Numbered from the stretch's first letter, positions 45,643 through 55,331 are shown. The stretch is DNA of 64,000 nt from Prevotella sp. (GCA_017458225.1 JAFTFX010000019.1:33029-97028); one strand, 5' to 3'. The notes: a model not told the origin generated them from the letters alone. Numbers and translations are program-made.

Positions 45643-46821
45643 CTATCTCCTGAACAGGTCTTTAATGCCGTCCATGTCGAAGGCCAGGGTGAAGCGCAAC
45701 GTCTGGTCGAGAGGATTGCTCTGCGCCGTCGAGATAACGTAGCCCACATCAAGCGAGAACACGCTCATGCGGAAGCCGCCACCCACGGTGAAATATTTAC
45801 GGTTACCTTTCGACTCCGACTCATGGTGATAGCCGGCACGCAGCGAGAACTGGTCGTGATAGACATACTCCAGACCGGCACTCCACTGCACCTCCTCCAA
45901 CTCCTCCTTGAAGCCGCCGGGAGCATCGCTGAAACTCCTGAAGATACCGGCAATACTGCCTACGTCGGAATATTCGCGGCGCACGCGGTCCTGATAGTCG
46001 CTGTTGTTCTCGTCGACACCCTGCACAGGCACGGTGGGCACCATCAGTTTGTTGGCATCGGCAGCTATCGTGAAGCGGTTGAACTCGTCGATGGGCACCA
46101 TCAGCGAGGCTCCCAAACGCAGGTTAGCGGGGATGAACTGGCTCTCCTCATCGCCATAGTAGGAAATCTTACTACCGATGTTTGTTGCTGTCAGGCCCAA
46201 GCCCAACTGGCACTCGCGGTTGCCCAGCATGATATAGTTGTTGTAGTAGAAGGCCAGGTCGGCGGCAAAGGCCGATGCCGGCTTCGAGTCTTCGCTGTAG
46301 TCATAGCGCAGGTCGGAGTAAATCCAGCGCAGACCCACACCGAACGAGAACTTCTCGCTCAGCATCATGGAGTAGGCTGCATCAATCGACATCTCGTAAG
46401 GCTTGACGGTCATCGAGGCATCCTCGCCACTGATGTCGGTATAGACCTCGCCGAGTGAGAAATAGCGTAGCGAGCCCGACAGTGCACCATATTCGCCGAT
46501 GCGGTAGTAGCCGGCCACATAGGCCAGGTCGATGTCGTTGACCAGCTGGCGCAGCCACGGCGTGTAGTTGAGTGCCACGCCGGCACGGCTGATGCAGAAT
46601 GGATATTTGGCAATGTTCCAAGCCTGCGAGTTTACGTCGGGATCGGTGGCACAGCCCACATCGCCCAGACCGGCAGAGCGTGCGTCGGGAGCGATGGTCT
46701 GCGAGATGACGGCATGTTGCACGGGGTTGAACGTGCTGGTCTTATAGTCGTCGTCGGCCTGTGCCGACAGGGCGAAGAGCAAGGCAAATGCCGTCAGGGA
46801 AGTCTTTGTCTGTATATTCAT
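45643..46821 (-). CDS. porV: T9SS outer-membrane shuttle protein PorV
   Basis: A 392-aa outer-membrane beta-barrel of the FadL-like PorV/LptO family. It begins with a signal peptide (MNIQTKTSLTAFALLFALSAQA) followed by the conserved PDARSAGLGDVGCATDPDVNSQAWNIAKYPF segment and ends GIKDLFRR. PorV receives cargo C-terminal domains from the translocon and delivers them to the PorU sortase. It follows porU by 25 nt. I am confident of PorV over the paralogue PorQ because of the length and the adjacency to porU. Confidence 0.92.
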   Translation of the reverse strand: MNIQTKTSLTAFALLFALSAQADDDYKTSTFNPVQHAVISQTIAPDARSAGLGDVGCATDPDVNSQAWNIAKYPFCISRAGVALNYTPWLRQLVNDIDLAYVAGYYRIGEYGALSGSLRYFSLGEVYTDISGEDASMTVKPYEMSIDAAYSMMLSEKFSFGVGLRWIYSDLRYDYSEDSKPASAFAADLAFYYNNYIMLGNRECQLGLGLTATNIGSKISYYGDEESQFIPANLRLGASLMVPIDEFNRFTIAADANKLMVPTVPVQGVDENNSDYQDRVRREYSDVGSIAGIFRSFSDAPGGFKEELEEVQWSAGLEYVYHDQFSLRAGYHHESESKGNRKYFTVGGGFRMSVFSLDVGYVISTAQSNPLDQTLRFTLAFDMDGIKDLFRR

Positions 46822-46846
46822 CGTGTTATAAAACGGAGGAAAAGTC

Positions 46847-49800
46847 TTAATTATTGCCTGTGATAATCAGTTTTTGGGCAACGGTGGCTTCCGAACTACC
46901 ATTCGAACTGACCAAAATGCGGTAGAGATAGACACCTGAAGGCAGGCGACGGCCATTAGTCGTGAGGTCCCAGTCTATCGTGTAGGTCTGGTCGGAGGGC
47001 ATGCCCGTCTCTGTTCTGCGCCAGAGAATGCGGCCCGACGTGTCGAAGATTTCAAGAGTCACGTCAATCTGACTGCCTATGCGGTCGTGGGTGATCAGGA
47101 AACGCGTGTTGGTATTAGCTGGGTTGCGCACGCAGACGATGCCTACAATGTCGGGCGTGAGCTTCGGATCAACAACGAACGCCAGCTCTGTGGTCGACGA
47201 GTTGTTCAGCACATCCCATGCCCTGAGCATCAGTTTGTGAGGACCTGCCGTCATTTCAGGTATGCTATAGCCGAGGGTTCCACTGTGATAGTCGCCGAAG
47301 TTATACTTGAAATAGCTGTTCAGCACATACGTCTGCGACATATCGCCGTCGATGATCAGTTCCAAGTCGTGACCGATGCCGCTGCCGGCAGCATTGATGC
47401 CGTCGTTGTCGGTCAGTTCGGCATAGAAATAAGGCGTGCTGTTCACCGTTCCGCCGTTGACGAACGAGCGAGTGTTCAGATAGCAGTAGACTGATGGCCC
47501 TGTGCCGCTGTTGCCGCCCTCGTCGGTGCCGTTCATCGTGAAACTCTGCTCCACGCCGTGTGCCTCGCACGTCTTGTCGTTGTTGACGGCATAGACCAGC
47601 ATCTGTCCCGACTGCTCGCTGTAGCTGATGTCGTAGGGGATGGCGAAGGTGAACTTGAACTCTCCGTTGCTGATGCTGTCGCTGCCGGCATAGATGGTGC
47701 TGGGGCGGTCCTTGAAGGTGAAGGCGCTGGTGCTGTTGTTCATCTTGCAGATAACGGTCTCCTCTTCATCGCGCACGATGATGGTGGCCACGCCATTGAA
47801 GTCTTCTTGTCCCTCGATGTGTCCCTCAACGGTGACCAGCGAGCCGGCTTTCAGTTGCTGGCTGCCCTCACTGGGGACTTGACCATTGATCTTGTCGACG
47901 GTGGCGGTCAGTGTGGGGGCTGCCAGCACGAGTGCCGGGTCGCCCAACAGACTGTAGTTCAGCTTATTCACTGTGCGATCGGTCTTCTCGTCCACCAGGT
48001 CGTTCTTGGCCAGGCGCACGGCCTCGCCTATCGAGATGCGCTTGCCGTTGGCATCGGTGGCCAGCACGTGCTTCATGAAGGCCAGGTTGATCACCTTGTT
48101 CTTGTCCATGAACACAGTGCGCGGTGTGCTGAAGAAGGCGATGGCACCGCCTTTTTTGTTGAAGAAGGCCTTCTCGCCGATGTTGTCGGTCTGACGGTCG
48201 AAGGGCATGATGTCGCAGGAAGCGCACACCCAGAGCGGTAATCGCATTGAGGAGGCATCGCCGAAGTCGGACAGCACCAGCACTTGTTCGTGCGAGATGC
48301 TATAGGGGCCGCCGTGGCCGTTGTAGTTCATGATGAGTGCGCCGTCGCGCATCTGCTGTTTCACCATGCGCGTGACGGTGGGATAGCCGTTGCCGGTCGA
48401 GGTGGCCTCGCGAGTGTAGGCATCCCAGTATATTTTCTTGACGTTGTAGGCAGGATACTGTTGCTGCACTTGGTTGGCAATGTCGTCGGCAGCCTGCATG
48501 TGCTGGTTGTTGTCGCCGTCGTCGCCCATCATGCAGATCAGGTTCTGCCAGGCACCAGCCTCTTCGTTCTCCACGTAGCCGATAATCTTGTCGACGGCAA
48601 TCTTGGCTTCGGCCTCGGTGCGTGCAGGAATGCGTCCCACGGCCACGTCGGACTTGCCCAGGTAATTGTCAATGCGCTCGCCGTCGTCCAGCAGGCAGAA
48701 GAAGTCGTCGCTCACGTAGCAGTACACCTGACTGAACGAGTTCTCACTTTCATAGCACAGCAGGAAGTCTTCGGGCGACGTGTTTTTCCAGTCGGCCGTC
48801 AGCATGCGGTTGTCCCATGCACCGTCGCCAAACAGCAGCAGGTATTTGGGCATGTCGTCGTCAGTTTCGGCGCGGTCGTAGAGCATCTTCAGGTAGCGGC
48901 GGTAGGCGCTGCCGTCAGGTGTACCGCTGGAGAACTCGTTGTAGAGCTCGTCGACGGCTATCAGCCTGACGCGCAGGCCATCGCGTGTCTCGTGCATCTG
49001 TTTCAGTCGTTCGGCCTGAGCCTGCAGCTTGCGCGATGAGGGTATCAGAATGACCATGTCGACAGGCGAGTCGGCATGATGGTCCTGGTTGGCTATCTGG
49101 CCCATCACGATGGGCTCGGCAAAGTCGGCTGACAGGTCGTAGCTGCGCGGCTGACTGTTGGTCAGTGTGACATAGTCCAGACGCATTTTGGTCGATGTGT
49201 TTGATGTCTGCGTGACGGTCACAGTGTTGAGGCCTACGTTGAGCCCTGTGGCTGCGAAGTTCCACGTGTAGCTGGCCACCGAGCTGTAGGTGGTCTTCTT
49301 GAAGTAGTCGACACCCTGTGCCACGGTTGTGGCGTTCACGGTGATGGTGCCGATGTTCTTTCCGTTGACGGCAACCACGGCATCACAATAGCCGTCATAG
49401 GTCATGGCTACCGAGAGGGTGCCGCTGGTGCTGTTCGAACGGAGGGTGTAGCTGCTGGCCGAGTTGGGTGTCAGCGGTGTCTTGGCATAGAGGTTGCGGC
49501 CGCCGTTGTACCACGAATATTCTTCGGGCTCCACGTGCGAGTGGTAGCTATAGGGATTCAACTGGGCTGTCTTGAGGAATGTCTCACTGTCAACGGTCAG
49601 GGGGGCGGCATCGTTCTCCGTCAGGAAATAGTAGGCATACAGCGAGTAGTTGTTGCGCGTGCGCACTTTGTCGCTGGCTTTTTCCCAGTTCACGGTGCCG
49701 ATGCCATAGAACAGCCGACGGCCGTCTACCGTGCAGGTAGGCACCTCCATGAGGTCGTCGGTATCCTTCAGGTAGTCGCTCGTCAAAGCCTCGGGCTGCA

Positions 49801-50401
49801 AGGCTCCGCCATAACCATAGATTTTCACTTTCGCAGGGTCGGAGAAACCGGCCTGTACAATCACTTCGTTGCTCAGGTGGTAGATGCCAGTCGCAGGAAT
49901 GCATATCTTCACCCAGCGGCCACTGGCCAGCACAGAGTGGGCGGCATAGCGCTCGCTGGCTTCAGAAACGGCGGCTGTGGCAGGGTCGGTCGACAGTCGT
50001 GCAGTTGTCACGGGCTTCGACTTCACGCTGAGCTTGAAACTGACTAGCTTCTGGTAGCGCCCTTCGCGCATCACCAGCGGCATGAACGACAGGCAGAGCG
50101 TGCCCTGTTTGCGCGACACGGCGACATACTGGTTCACCTGTGGCATCTCGGGCAGTGCGTCGCTGGTCAGACTCTGATAGCGAGCTATGTCGGTAGGCGA
50201 CATGTCGATGAACTCAGGATAGTCTATCGACACCTCATAGACGGAGTCGGCATAGTTGCGGCCCAACTCTATCTGATGGGTGAAATAGGGTAGCAGACTG
50301 TCAATCTTCACCTCGTTAGCTGTCAGATTGAAGAACTGCTGTGCTGAGGCCGTGAGGGCAACGCACAGTATGTAAAGTGTGGAAAGGACAAATCTCTTCA
50401 T
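46847..50401 (-). CDS. porU: T9SS sortase PorU (C25-like cysteine protease fold)
   Basis: A 1184-aa outer-membrane sortase that removes cargo C-terminal domains and joins the cargo to surface lipopolysaccharide. After the signal peptide (ending TASAQ) and an N-terminal beta region, the gingipain-like catalytic domain shows the expected His in NYNGHGG (about residue 695) and Cys in WVCASCDIMPF (about residue 729). The C-terminal ~450 residues are Ig-like/beta domains ending in VYLYRILVSS...AQKLIITGN, itself resembling a sorting tail, as in known PorU. First gene of a probable operon with porV and ispF. The -7 box at 50481 lies inside a palindrome array. Confidence 0.93.
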   Translation of the reverse strand: MKRFVLSTLYILCVALTASAQQFFNLTANEVKIDSLLPYFTHQIELGRNYADSVYEVSIDYPEFIDMSPTDIARYQSLTSDALPEMPQVNQYVAVSRKQGTLCLSFMPLVMREGRYQKLVSFKLSVKSKPVTTARLSTDPATAAVSEASERYAAHSVLASGRWVKICIPATGIYHLSNEVIVQAGFSDPAKVKIYGYGGALQPEALTSDYLKDTDDLMEVPTCTVDGRRLFYGIGTVNWEKASDKVRTRNNYSLYAYYFLTENDAAPLTVDSETFLKTAQLNPYSYHSHVEPEEYSWYNGGRNLYAKTPLTPNSASSYTLRSNSTSGTLSVAMTYDGYCDAVVAVNGKNIGTITVNATTVAQGVDYFKKTTYSSVASYTWNFAATGLNVGLNTVTVTQTSNTSTKMRLDYVTLTNSQPRSYDLSADFAEPIVMGQIANQDHHADSPVDMVILIPSSRKLQAQAERLKQMHETRDGLRVRLIAVDELYNEFSSGTPDGSAYRRYLKMLYDRAETDDDMPKYLLLFGDGAWDNRMLTADWKNTSPEDFLLCYESENSFSQVYCYVSDDFFCLLDDGERIDNYLGKSDVAVGRIPARTEAEAKIAVDKIIGYVENEEAGAWQNLICMMGDDGDNNQHMQAADDIANQVQQQYPAYNVKKIYWDAYTREATSTGNGYPTVTRMVKQQMRDGALIMNYNGHGGPYSISHEQVLVLSDFGDASSMRLPLWVCASCDIMPFDRQTDNIGEKAFFNKKGGAIAFFSTPRTVFMDKNKVINLAFMKHVLATDANGKRISIGEAVRLAKNDLVDEKTDRTVNKLNYSLLGDPALVLAAPTLTATVDKINGQVPSEGSQQLKAGSLVTVEGHIEGQEDFNGVATIIVRDEEETVICKMNNSTSAFTFKDRPSTIYAGSDSISNGEFKFTFAIPYDISYSEQSGQMLVYAVNNDKTCEAHGVEQSFTMNGTDEGGNSGTGPSVYCYLNTRSFVNGGTVNSTPYFYAELTDNDGINAAGSGIGHDLELIIDGDMSQTYVLNSYFKYNFGDYHSGTLGYSIPEMTAGPHKLMLRAWDVLNNSSTTELAFVVDPKLTPDIVGIVCVRNPANTNTRFLITHDRIGSQIDVTLEIFDTSGRILWRRTETGMPSDQTYTIDWDLTTNGRRLPSGVYLYRILVSSNGSSEATVAQKLIITGNN

Positions 50402-50471
50402 AACGTTATATATAACGAACGAGTACCTCTTTTATTGTAGAATGCGATGGGGTATGTGAGGCATAAACATA

Positions 50472-50529
50472 AATTTTGGCCAAAATTAATCAAATTCTGG
50501 CCAAAATTCAAATAATTCTGGCAAAATTT
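50472..50529. repeat. Three-unit 21-nt palindrome array, word AATTTTGGCCAAAATT, overlapping the porU promoter
   Basis: Units begin at 50472, 50493 and 50514, exactly 21 nt apart: a perfect palindrome AATTTTGGCCAAAATT, then AATTCTGGCCAAAATT and AATTCTGGCAAAATTT, with 5-nt spacers. A further TTTTGGCCAG remnant follows at 50532. On the minus strand the first unit contains TAATTTTG (50481-50488), with a TTG about 20 nt upstream, so porU's probable promoter is embedded in the array. The array also lies 14-29 nt beyond the stop of the cargo gene to the right. Confidence 0.85.
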
Positions 50530-50557
50530 AGTTTTGGCCAGAAGAAACGATTGTGTT

Positions 50558-52159
50558 TTACTTGCGCACCACCTTGATGGTCTCCATGTTGCCGTCGGCC
50601 CGGCGCACCTGTTTGATGAGCAGGCCCTTACGCGCACCGTAGGCCTTCCGTCCCTGCAGGTCGAAGTACTCGGCAGCGGCACTGCGGTTCACCGACGGCC
50701 CGCCGATGCTGTTCAAGGCATCGTTGGTGAGCGTCAGGGAGTAGTAGTCCTGGATAGACAGGAAGCCCGTCTTGTTGATGCCCACGCTGAGGGGCGACGA
50801 AGGCGAACCGAAGCTGCGCGTAGTGCTGTCGTAGCTGAGCGTGAGGCTGGGCAGCAGTGCGCCCGTCTTCGCATCGAAGGCAGTGAGATACATGGCATAG
50901 CGGCCCGTCTCAGGGTCGGTGTAGTCGCCAAGATACTGGGGCAGTTCGATCGTGGCAGAGCCGTCGCCGCCGATGGTGCCGCTCACCCAACTTTCGGGCA
51001 GACCTTCCCAGATGCCCTTCACGTAGAAGTTGTCGTCGCTGAAGCCAACGGCCACCGATCGGCTCACGGCCTTGTTGTTCTCGTCCTTGTAGGCCAATGT
51101 GTAGGCTTTGGTAGAGAGATTGACAGGTGCTACCACGAGCGTGTCGGGCTGCTCGTCGAAGGTGGCACCCATGTAGAAGTTCACGTACTCTATCTGGTCG
51201 CGGTTGGTGCTCAGGAAGATGTAGTCGAACGTCTGGTAGCGCTGTCCGTCGAAGGTCATCTCTACGTTCTTCAGCTCAATCTCCTGCCCCGAGGCATCGG
51301 GACCACCGCCCTGCATGTAGATGGGGTAGTCGGCGTAGGCACCGAGATACTGGCCGCTGCTGAACAACAGACGCTCGCCCTCCCAATGACCGCGGATCCA
51401 GGCGTTGGGCAGGTACTTGCACAGCCCCTGCACCCAGACGTCGTCGCCGTTTTGGCCGATAAGGACGGTCGACGAGAAACTCGAGTAAGATGCTCCGTCG
51501 TATTCGGCCGAGGTGAAGTAGTAGGTCTGCGTCTGCAGGTCGGCAGGTGCCTGTTGCGGCTGCTCGTCAGCGTAGGTGAGCACTGTGTCGTAGTCGCCAT
51601 AGCCTATCCACATGTTGTTCAGATAATCAAAGCTCTGGCCGATGGCTGCCCCTTGCGGATTGCCGAAGGTGCGGATGACAAAGCCTAACAGTCTGTTCTG
51701 CGATGTGCCGTTGAGCCGTAGGTCATTGCCGTCGACGGTGAGGGTCACCTCGGTGGTAAGTGAGTCACGTTTGTAGGTGTTGTCAGTGGAATCGAAGTCG
51801 AACATGGCTAGCTGGTAGGCCATGTCGAACGAACGGGTATAGTCGACATATTGTCCCATGGCCACGGTAATTGTTGTTCCGTCGTTGCTCAGTGAGCCTT
51901 TTAGCCATGAGTTGCTTACGTCTTTGGCTACCAGCCCCTGTATGTAGACAGAATTGTCGGCAGAGAATACCACGTTCAACTTGCCTTCCTGATAGAGTGT
52001 GTCTAATGCTCCTTCTCCATTCTCATCAATGGTTCTGCCGTGCCGTTCGTAGACGTATAGGCGGCCTTCGGGCTGCGTGTAGATGATAGGTGGAGCATCA
52101 GCATGGGCCGTGGCTGCAGCCACGACCCATGCAATAAGAGTTAACAGTGTTTTGCCCAT
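50558..52159 (-). CDS. T9SS cargo with three copies of a GDDVYVQG repeat module
   Basis: A 533-aa secreted protein with signal peptide (ending AAATAHA). It is built from three modules of about 115-130 aa: residues about 28-160, 207-330 and 347-478. Each carries a strand-turn [NDG]-[DN]-x-[VF]-[YW]-[VI]-[QK]-G-[LI], then a [NE]-[AS]-W-[LIV]-x-G segment and a [GP]-Q-Y-[VL] strand. The end (EYFDLQGRKAYGARKGLLIK...IKVVRK) is a T9SS type A-like sorting tail. No catalytic motif was seen; an all-beta binding protein is likely. It is 27 nt downstream of a larger protein with the same modules, so the pair is probably one operon. I do not recognise a named family. Confidence 0.72.
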   Translation of the reverse strand: MGKTLLTLIAWVVAAATAHADAPPIIYTQPEGRLYVYERHGRTIDENGEGALDTLYQEGKLNVVFSADNSVYIQGLVAKDVSNSWLKGSLSNDGTTITVAMGQYVDYTRSFDMAYQLAMFDFDSTDNTYKRDSLTTEVTLTVDGNDLRLNGTSQNRLLGFVIRTFGNPQGAAIGQSFDYLNNMWIGYGDYDTVLTYADEQPQQAPADLQTQTYYFTSAEYDGASYSSFSSTVLIGQNGDDVWVQGLCKYLPNAWIRGHWEGERLLFSSGQYLGAYADYPIYMQGGGPDASGQEIELKNVEMTFDGQRYQTFDYIFLSTNRDQIEYVNFYMGATFDEQPDTLVVAPVNLSTKAYTLAYKDENNKAVSRSVAVGFSDDNFYVKGIWEGLPESWVSGTIGGDGSATIELPQYLGDYTDPETGRYAMYLTAFDAKTGALLPSLTLSYDSTTRSFGSPSSPLSVGINKTGFLSIQDYYSLTLTNDALNSIGGPSVNRSAAAEYFDLQGRKAYGARKGLLIKQVRRADGNMETIKVVRK

Positions 52160-52186
52160 GATATATATGCTATATCATTATTGTTT

Positions 52187-55100
52187 TTACTTGCGTACTA
52201 CCTTGACGGTCTTGCCGTCGCTGGTCTTCATGATGAGCAGACCCTTCTGGTTCTTTTCAACAGCGCGGCCCTGCAGGTCGAAGAAGCGTGCGTTGGCAGT
52301 GTCGGTGTTTACAGAACGCAGACCCAAGGTCTTGTAGTATTCCGCAATGTCTAACCATCCGATGCTTGACTTGCGGGTCTCACCGCCACCGTAGTAGATG
52401 CTCTGGATGCCAATCTTCGTCCACGACTCCAGTTCGTTAAGGCTGTCCTCGAAGTAGACGCGAGAACCGCCGGCATAGAAGTCATAGCCATCGTAGCTGT
52501 AGGGAACCTCGGTCACATCCTCGGTGAAGTCCTCATTGTAGACCTCGGCGGTGAAGACGTAAGGCTGCTGTTCGCCGTCCTTCTCAATCCAGACGGTGTA
52601 GAACAGCTTGTTGGTCAGCAGGATTTCGCCCTCAGTGCCTACGGTAGGAATGCTGAACTGTACGTTAGGATAGGTGGATTCGAAGTTCAGTGCTACCACC
52701 TCTGGAGTGGCAGGTGTGGCAGCCACTTCAGTGATCTTTGTGATGGTCACATCCTGATAGAGCAGGTAGTAGTCGAGAGAGTTCTTTGATTCATTCAGTG
52801 CCAGCCACTGGTCGGTGCTGAAAGTGTTGGTCTCAGCATTGTAGTCGAGCACTACGTCGAGCAGGGCGTTGGTGCCATCGGTAGCTGTGAAGAAATAGGG
52901 GAAGGTGTAGCCCCAGGACTCAAGGCTGCCCATGTACTGGTTGGCCGGAATGACATACTTGCCTTCGTCGTTCTTAGTAGCTTTTACCCACAGTTCAGGA
53001 GCATCTGCAGCAATGCCCTGAATATAGGCATCGTTACCGTCGAAGCCTACCTGTACCTGAATCTCGTAGTCCTGGAAGCCGTCGTCCTCATAACCGTATA
53101 CCAGTGCCTGAGCCTTGAAGTTGTAAGTCTCGGTAGCCAGGTCGGCAGGAGCCTCGACGGGCTCGAGCACCTCAGGAGCGCCGGCATAGAGCTGCACATT
53201 ATACCAGTAGCCATAGAAGCTCAGCTCTTCGCGGCTGTCGCCATTCTCCAGGATATAGTTGGTCTTTTGCGTCAGCGTCTTTGCCTCAGCATCATAGGTG
53301 AACTGGATGTCAGTGATTGTGCTGTTGTCATATCCCAGCAGATATTCCTTTCCATAATCATCTTCTCCGACAAACTGACCGGTGGGGAAGGTGGCTACGC
53401 CATTGGCAATAGTACCCTTAATCCAAGCCTCTTCGAAATAATAGGCCAGACCCTGTACGTAGATATCATTGCCGTCGAAGGCCACCTGAGTGGCAAATTG
53501 TAGTGCCTGTGAGCCTTTGTTTGTTGCATAGGTACCCTCGAGTGTCCACTCCTCAATAGTAGCTGTCTCAGGAACCTCTACGAGTACATCTTCCTGGGCA
53601 GGCTCGCTGGCATCGATAGTGTAGTTGAATGCCAGTTCGGGCAGGAAGGAGTCGTCGATGGTCTTCTTCAGCGATCCGTCCAAGATAATGAGCTGATAGG
53701 CACCAGGAGTGGTCACTTCACTGGCCAGCGTCACGTAGACGGCCTTGCCGCCGTTGATGGCATATACATAGCCATCTACCTCAGCTTCGGTCTCTGTGTT
53801 GAACAGGATGGCAGCAGCTTCGTCGGTCTCCTCAACCATATAGTTGTTGAAGGTGATGGTGAACGAGCTCAGGCTTTCCACCTTGCCCTCGGCGGGATTG
53901 ATGGTGTAGTCGGGCAGAGCACCCACGGTGTATTTGAATGATAATGGGCTCAAGGCGTTGCCCTGGAAGAGAATGGCACCTGCAGGGATGTTCAGCGTGT
54001 ACTTGCCGTCGGTCGTTACCTTGTCAGCCAGGCCTATGCTTGCGGTGCCGTCGTTGAGCAACTCAATGCCGCCGTCGATAGCCTCGCCGTTTTCCGGAGT
54101 GAGCGTAATCAGTGCATCTTCGTTGACGGTCACGACCTGTCCGCCGAACGAGAGCACGAAGTTCTCCAGGCTCTCTACATAACCCTCGGCAGGAGAAATG
54201 CTAATCTTCTCGTAGTCGAAGACTTCTTCAGGAGTGGGTACATAGCTGATTGTAAGACCAGGGGCAAAATATCTGAAATAGTAGAGATCATTGGGCTTTC
54301 CGTTCTCGAGAAGATAGGTGTCGAGTGTGTAGAGGTCTTCGTCGGTAATGGTAAATGTGAAGTTAGTAACGTTTGTTCCGTCATAGCCTATAGCATATAC
54401 GTCCATACCGCTATAGGTGCCAACATACTGTCCGCTGGGGAATAACAGTTTGCCCTCTTGCTTCTGACCTTTCACCCATGCTTCGGGGAGAAGACTAATA
54501 AGGCCTTGAATGTAAACGTCGTCGCCATCGAAGCCTACTTTTACTTGTGACTTCACCGTGTTCCACTGTGAACTGTAATAGCTCTTGCCTTCGAGTGTGA
54601 GTTCCTTGGTCTTCAAATTATCGGGAACAGTAACCGTCTGAGGAATGTCGTCAGCACTCAATTCGGTCAGTACTATGTTTGCATAGGCATCTAACCATCC
54701 GTAGGAGGGGTTGTAGTTGATGATGATGTTTCGGGCGGTGAACTTCTGGGCAGTAGCGTCATAGTCGAACACTAAGTCTGTATAAGTGTCATCGTCCAGA
54801 CTGTTTGCGCCAGCCACATAGAAGTCTATGCCATAGTTGGGATGTGTTCCCACGTTCTGATCGGCTATGGTCAGCACGTTGTTCTCAAGTGTACCCTTGG
54901 CCCATGCGTCAGGCATATAGTAGGCAACAAGTCCTTTCACGTAGACATCGCTACCGTCAACAACAACCGTTACGCGGCTTTCCCACTCAGCTTCAGTAAT
55001 TGAGCCGGAATTGGTCTCGTATTGATTGACACCGGCCATCAGGTAAATTTTCTCCTCAGCATTGGTAGGGGGGGTAACTTGTGCTTTGGGCGCAGCCTTG

Positions 55101-55255
55101 CGCGCCACGTTGGGTAACGACCTTGCTGGCACCTTTTTGTTTACCTTGACAGGCTGAGTCTTCAGTGTGTAAGGCGAAGAAAGTTGCACCGGTTTCTGTG
55201 CAAATGACACTACGGCTACGAAAGCCGCAATCAGCATAAGAGTAAATTTCTTCAT
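52187..55255 (-). CDS. T9SS cargo with four GDDVYVQG repeat modules and two Ig-like domains
   Basis: A 1022-aa secreted protein: signal peptide 1-19 (ending VVSFAQ), basic linker to about 65, module 1 (66-190, DGSDVYVKGL), module 2 (214-330, DGDDVYIQGL), two Ig-like/Big domains with SPAEGYVESLENF and NPAEGKVESLSSF starts (about 350-445 and 450-548), module 3 (565-690, DGNDIYVQGL), module 4 (704-833, DGNDAYIQGI), a beta-rich region and the sorting tail FFDLQGRAVEKNQKGLLIM...KVVRK. It is expected at the cell surface through PorU/PorV, encoded directly downstream. Binding or adhesion is inferred from the all-beta layout only. A -7 box lies at 55332-55339. Confidence 0.73.
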   Translation of the reverse strand: MKKFTLMLIAAFVAVVSFAQKPVQLSSPYTLKTQPVKVNKKVPARSLPNVARKAAPKAQVTPPTNAEEKIYLMAGVNQYETNSGSITEAEWESRVTVVVDGSDVYVKGLVAYYMPDAWAKGTLENNVLTIADQNVGTHPNYGIDFYVAGANSLDDDTYTDLVFDYDATAQKFTARNIIINYNPSYGWLDAYANIVLTELSADDIPQTVTVPDNLKTKELTLEGKSYYSSQWNTVKSQVKVGFDGDDVYIQGLISLLPEAWVKGQKQEGKLLFPSGQYVGTYSGMDVYAIGYDGTNVTNFTFTITDEDLYTLDTYLLENGKPNDLYYFRYFAPGLTISYVPTPEEVFDYEKISISPAEGYVESLENFVLSFGGQVVTVNEDALITLTPENGEAIDGGIELLNDGTASIGLADKVTTDGKYTLNIPAGAILFQGNALSPLSFKYTVGALPDYTINPAEGKVESLSSFTITFNNYMVEETDEAAAILFNTETEAEVDGYVYAINGGKAVYVTLASEVTTPGAYQLIILDGSLKKTIDDSFLPELAFNYTIDASEPAQEDVLVEVPETATIEEWTLEGTYATNKGSQALQFATQVAFDGNDIYVQGLAYYFEEAWIKGTIANGVATFPTGQFVGEDDYGKEYLLGYDNSTITDIQFTYDAEAKTLTQKTNYILENGDSREELSFYGYWYNVQLYAGAPEVLEPVEAPADLATETYNFKAQALVYGYEDDGFQDYEIQVQVGFDGNDAYIQGIAADAPELWVKATKNDEGKYVIPANQYMGSLESWGYTFPYFFTATDGTNALLDVVLDYNAETNTFSTDQWLALNESKNSLDYYLLYQDVTITKITEVAATPATPEVVALNFESTYPNVQFSIPTVGTEGEILLTNKLFYTVWIEKDGEQQPYVFTAEVYNEDFTEDVTEVPYSYDGYDFYAGGSRVYFEDSLNELESWTKIGIQSIYYGGGETRKSSIGWLDIAEYYKTLGLRSVNTDTANARFFDLQGRAVEKNQKGLLIMKTSDGKTVKVVRK

Positions 55256-55331
55256 AAGCTTCTTCTTTGTGTTGAATGAATAAATATGTAAATTTTAATA
55301 CAAAGTCTTTGCTGTTTGCTTTTGTGAACTG

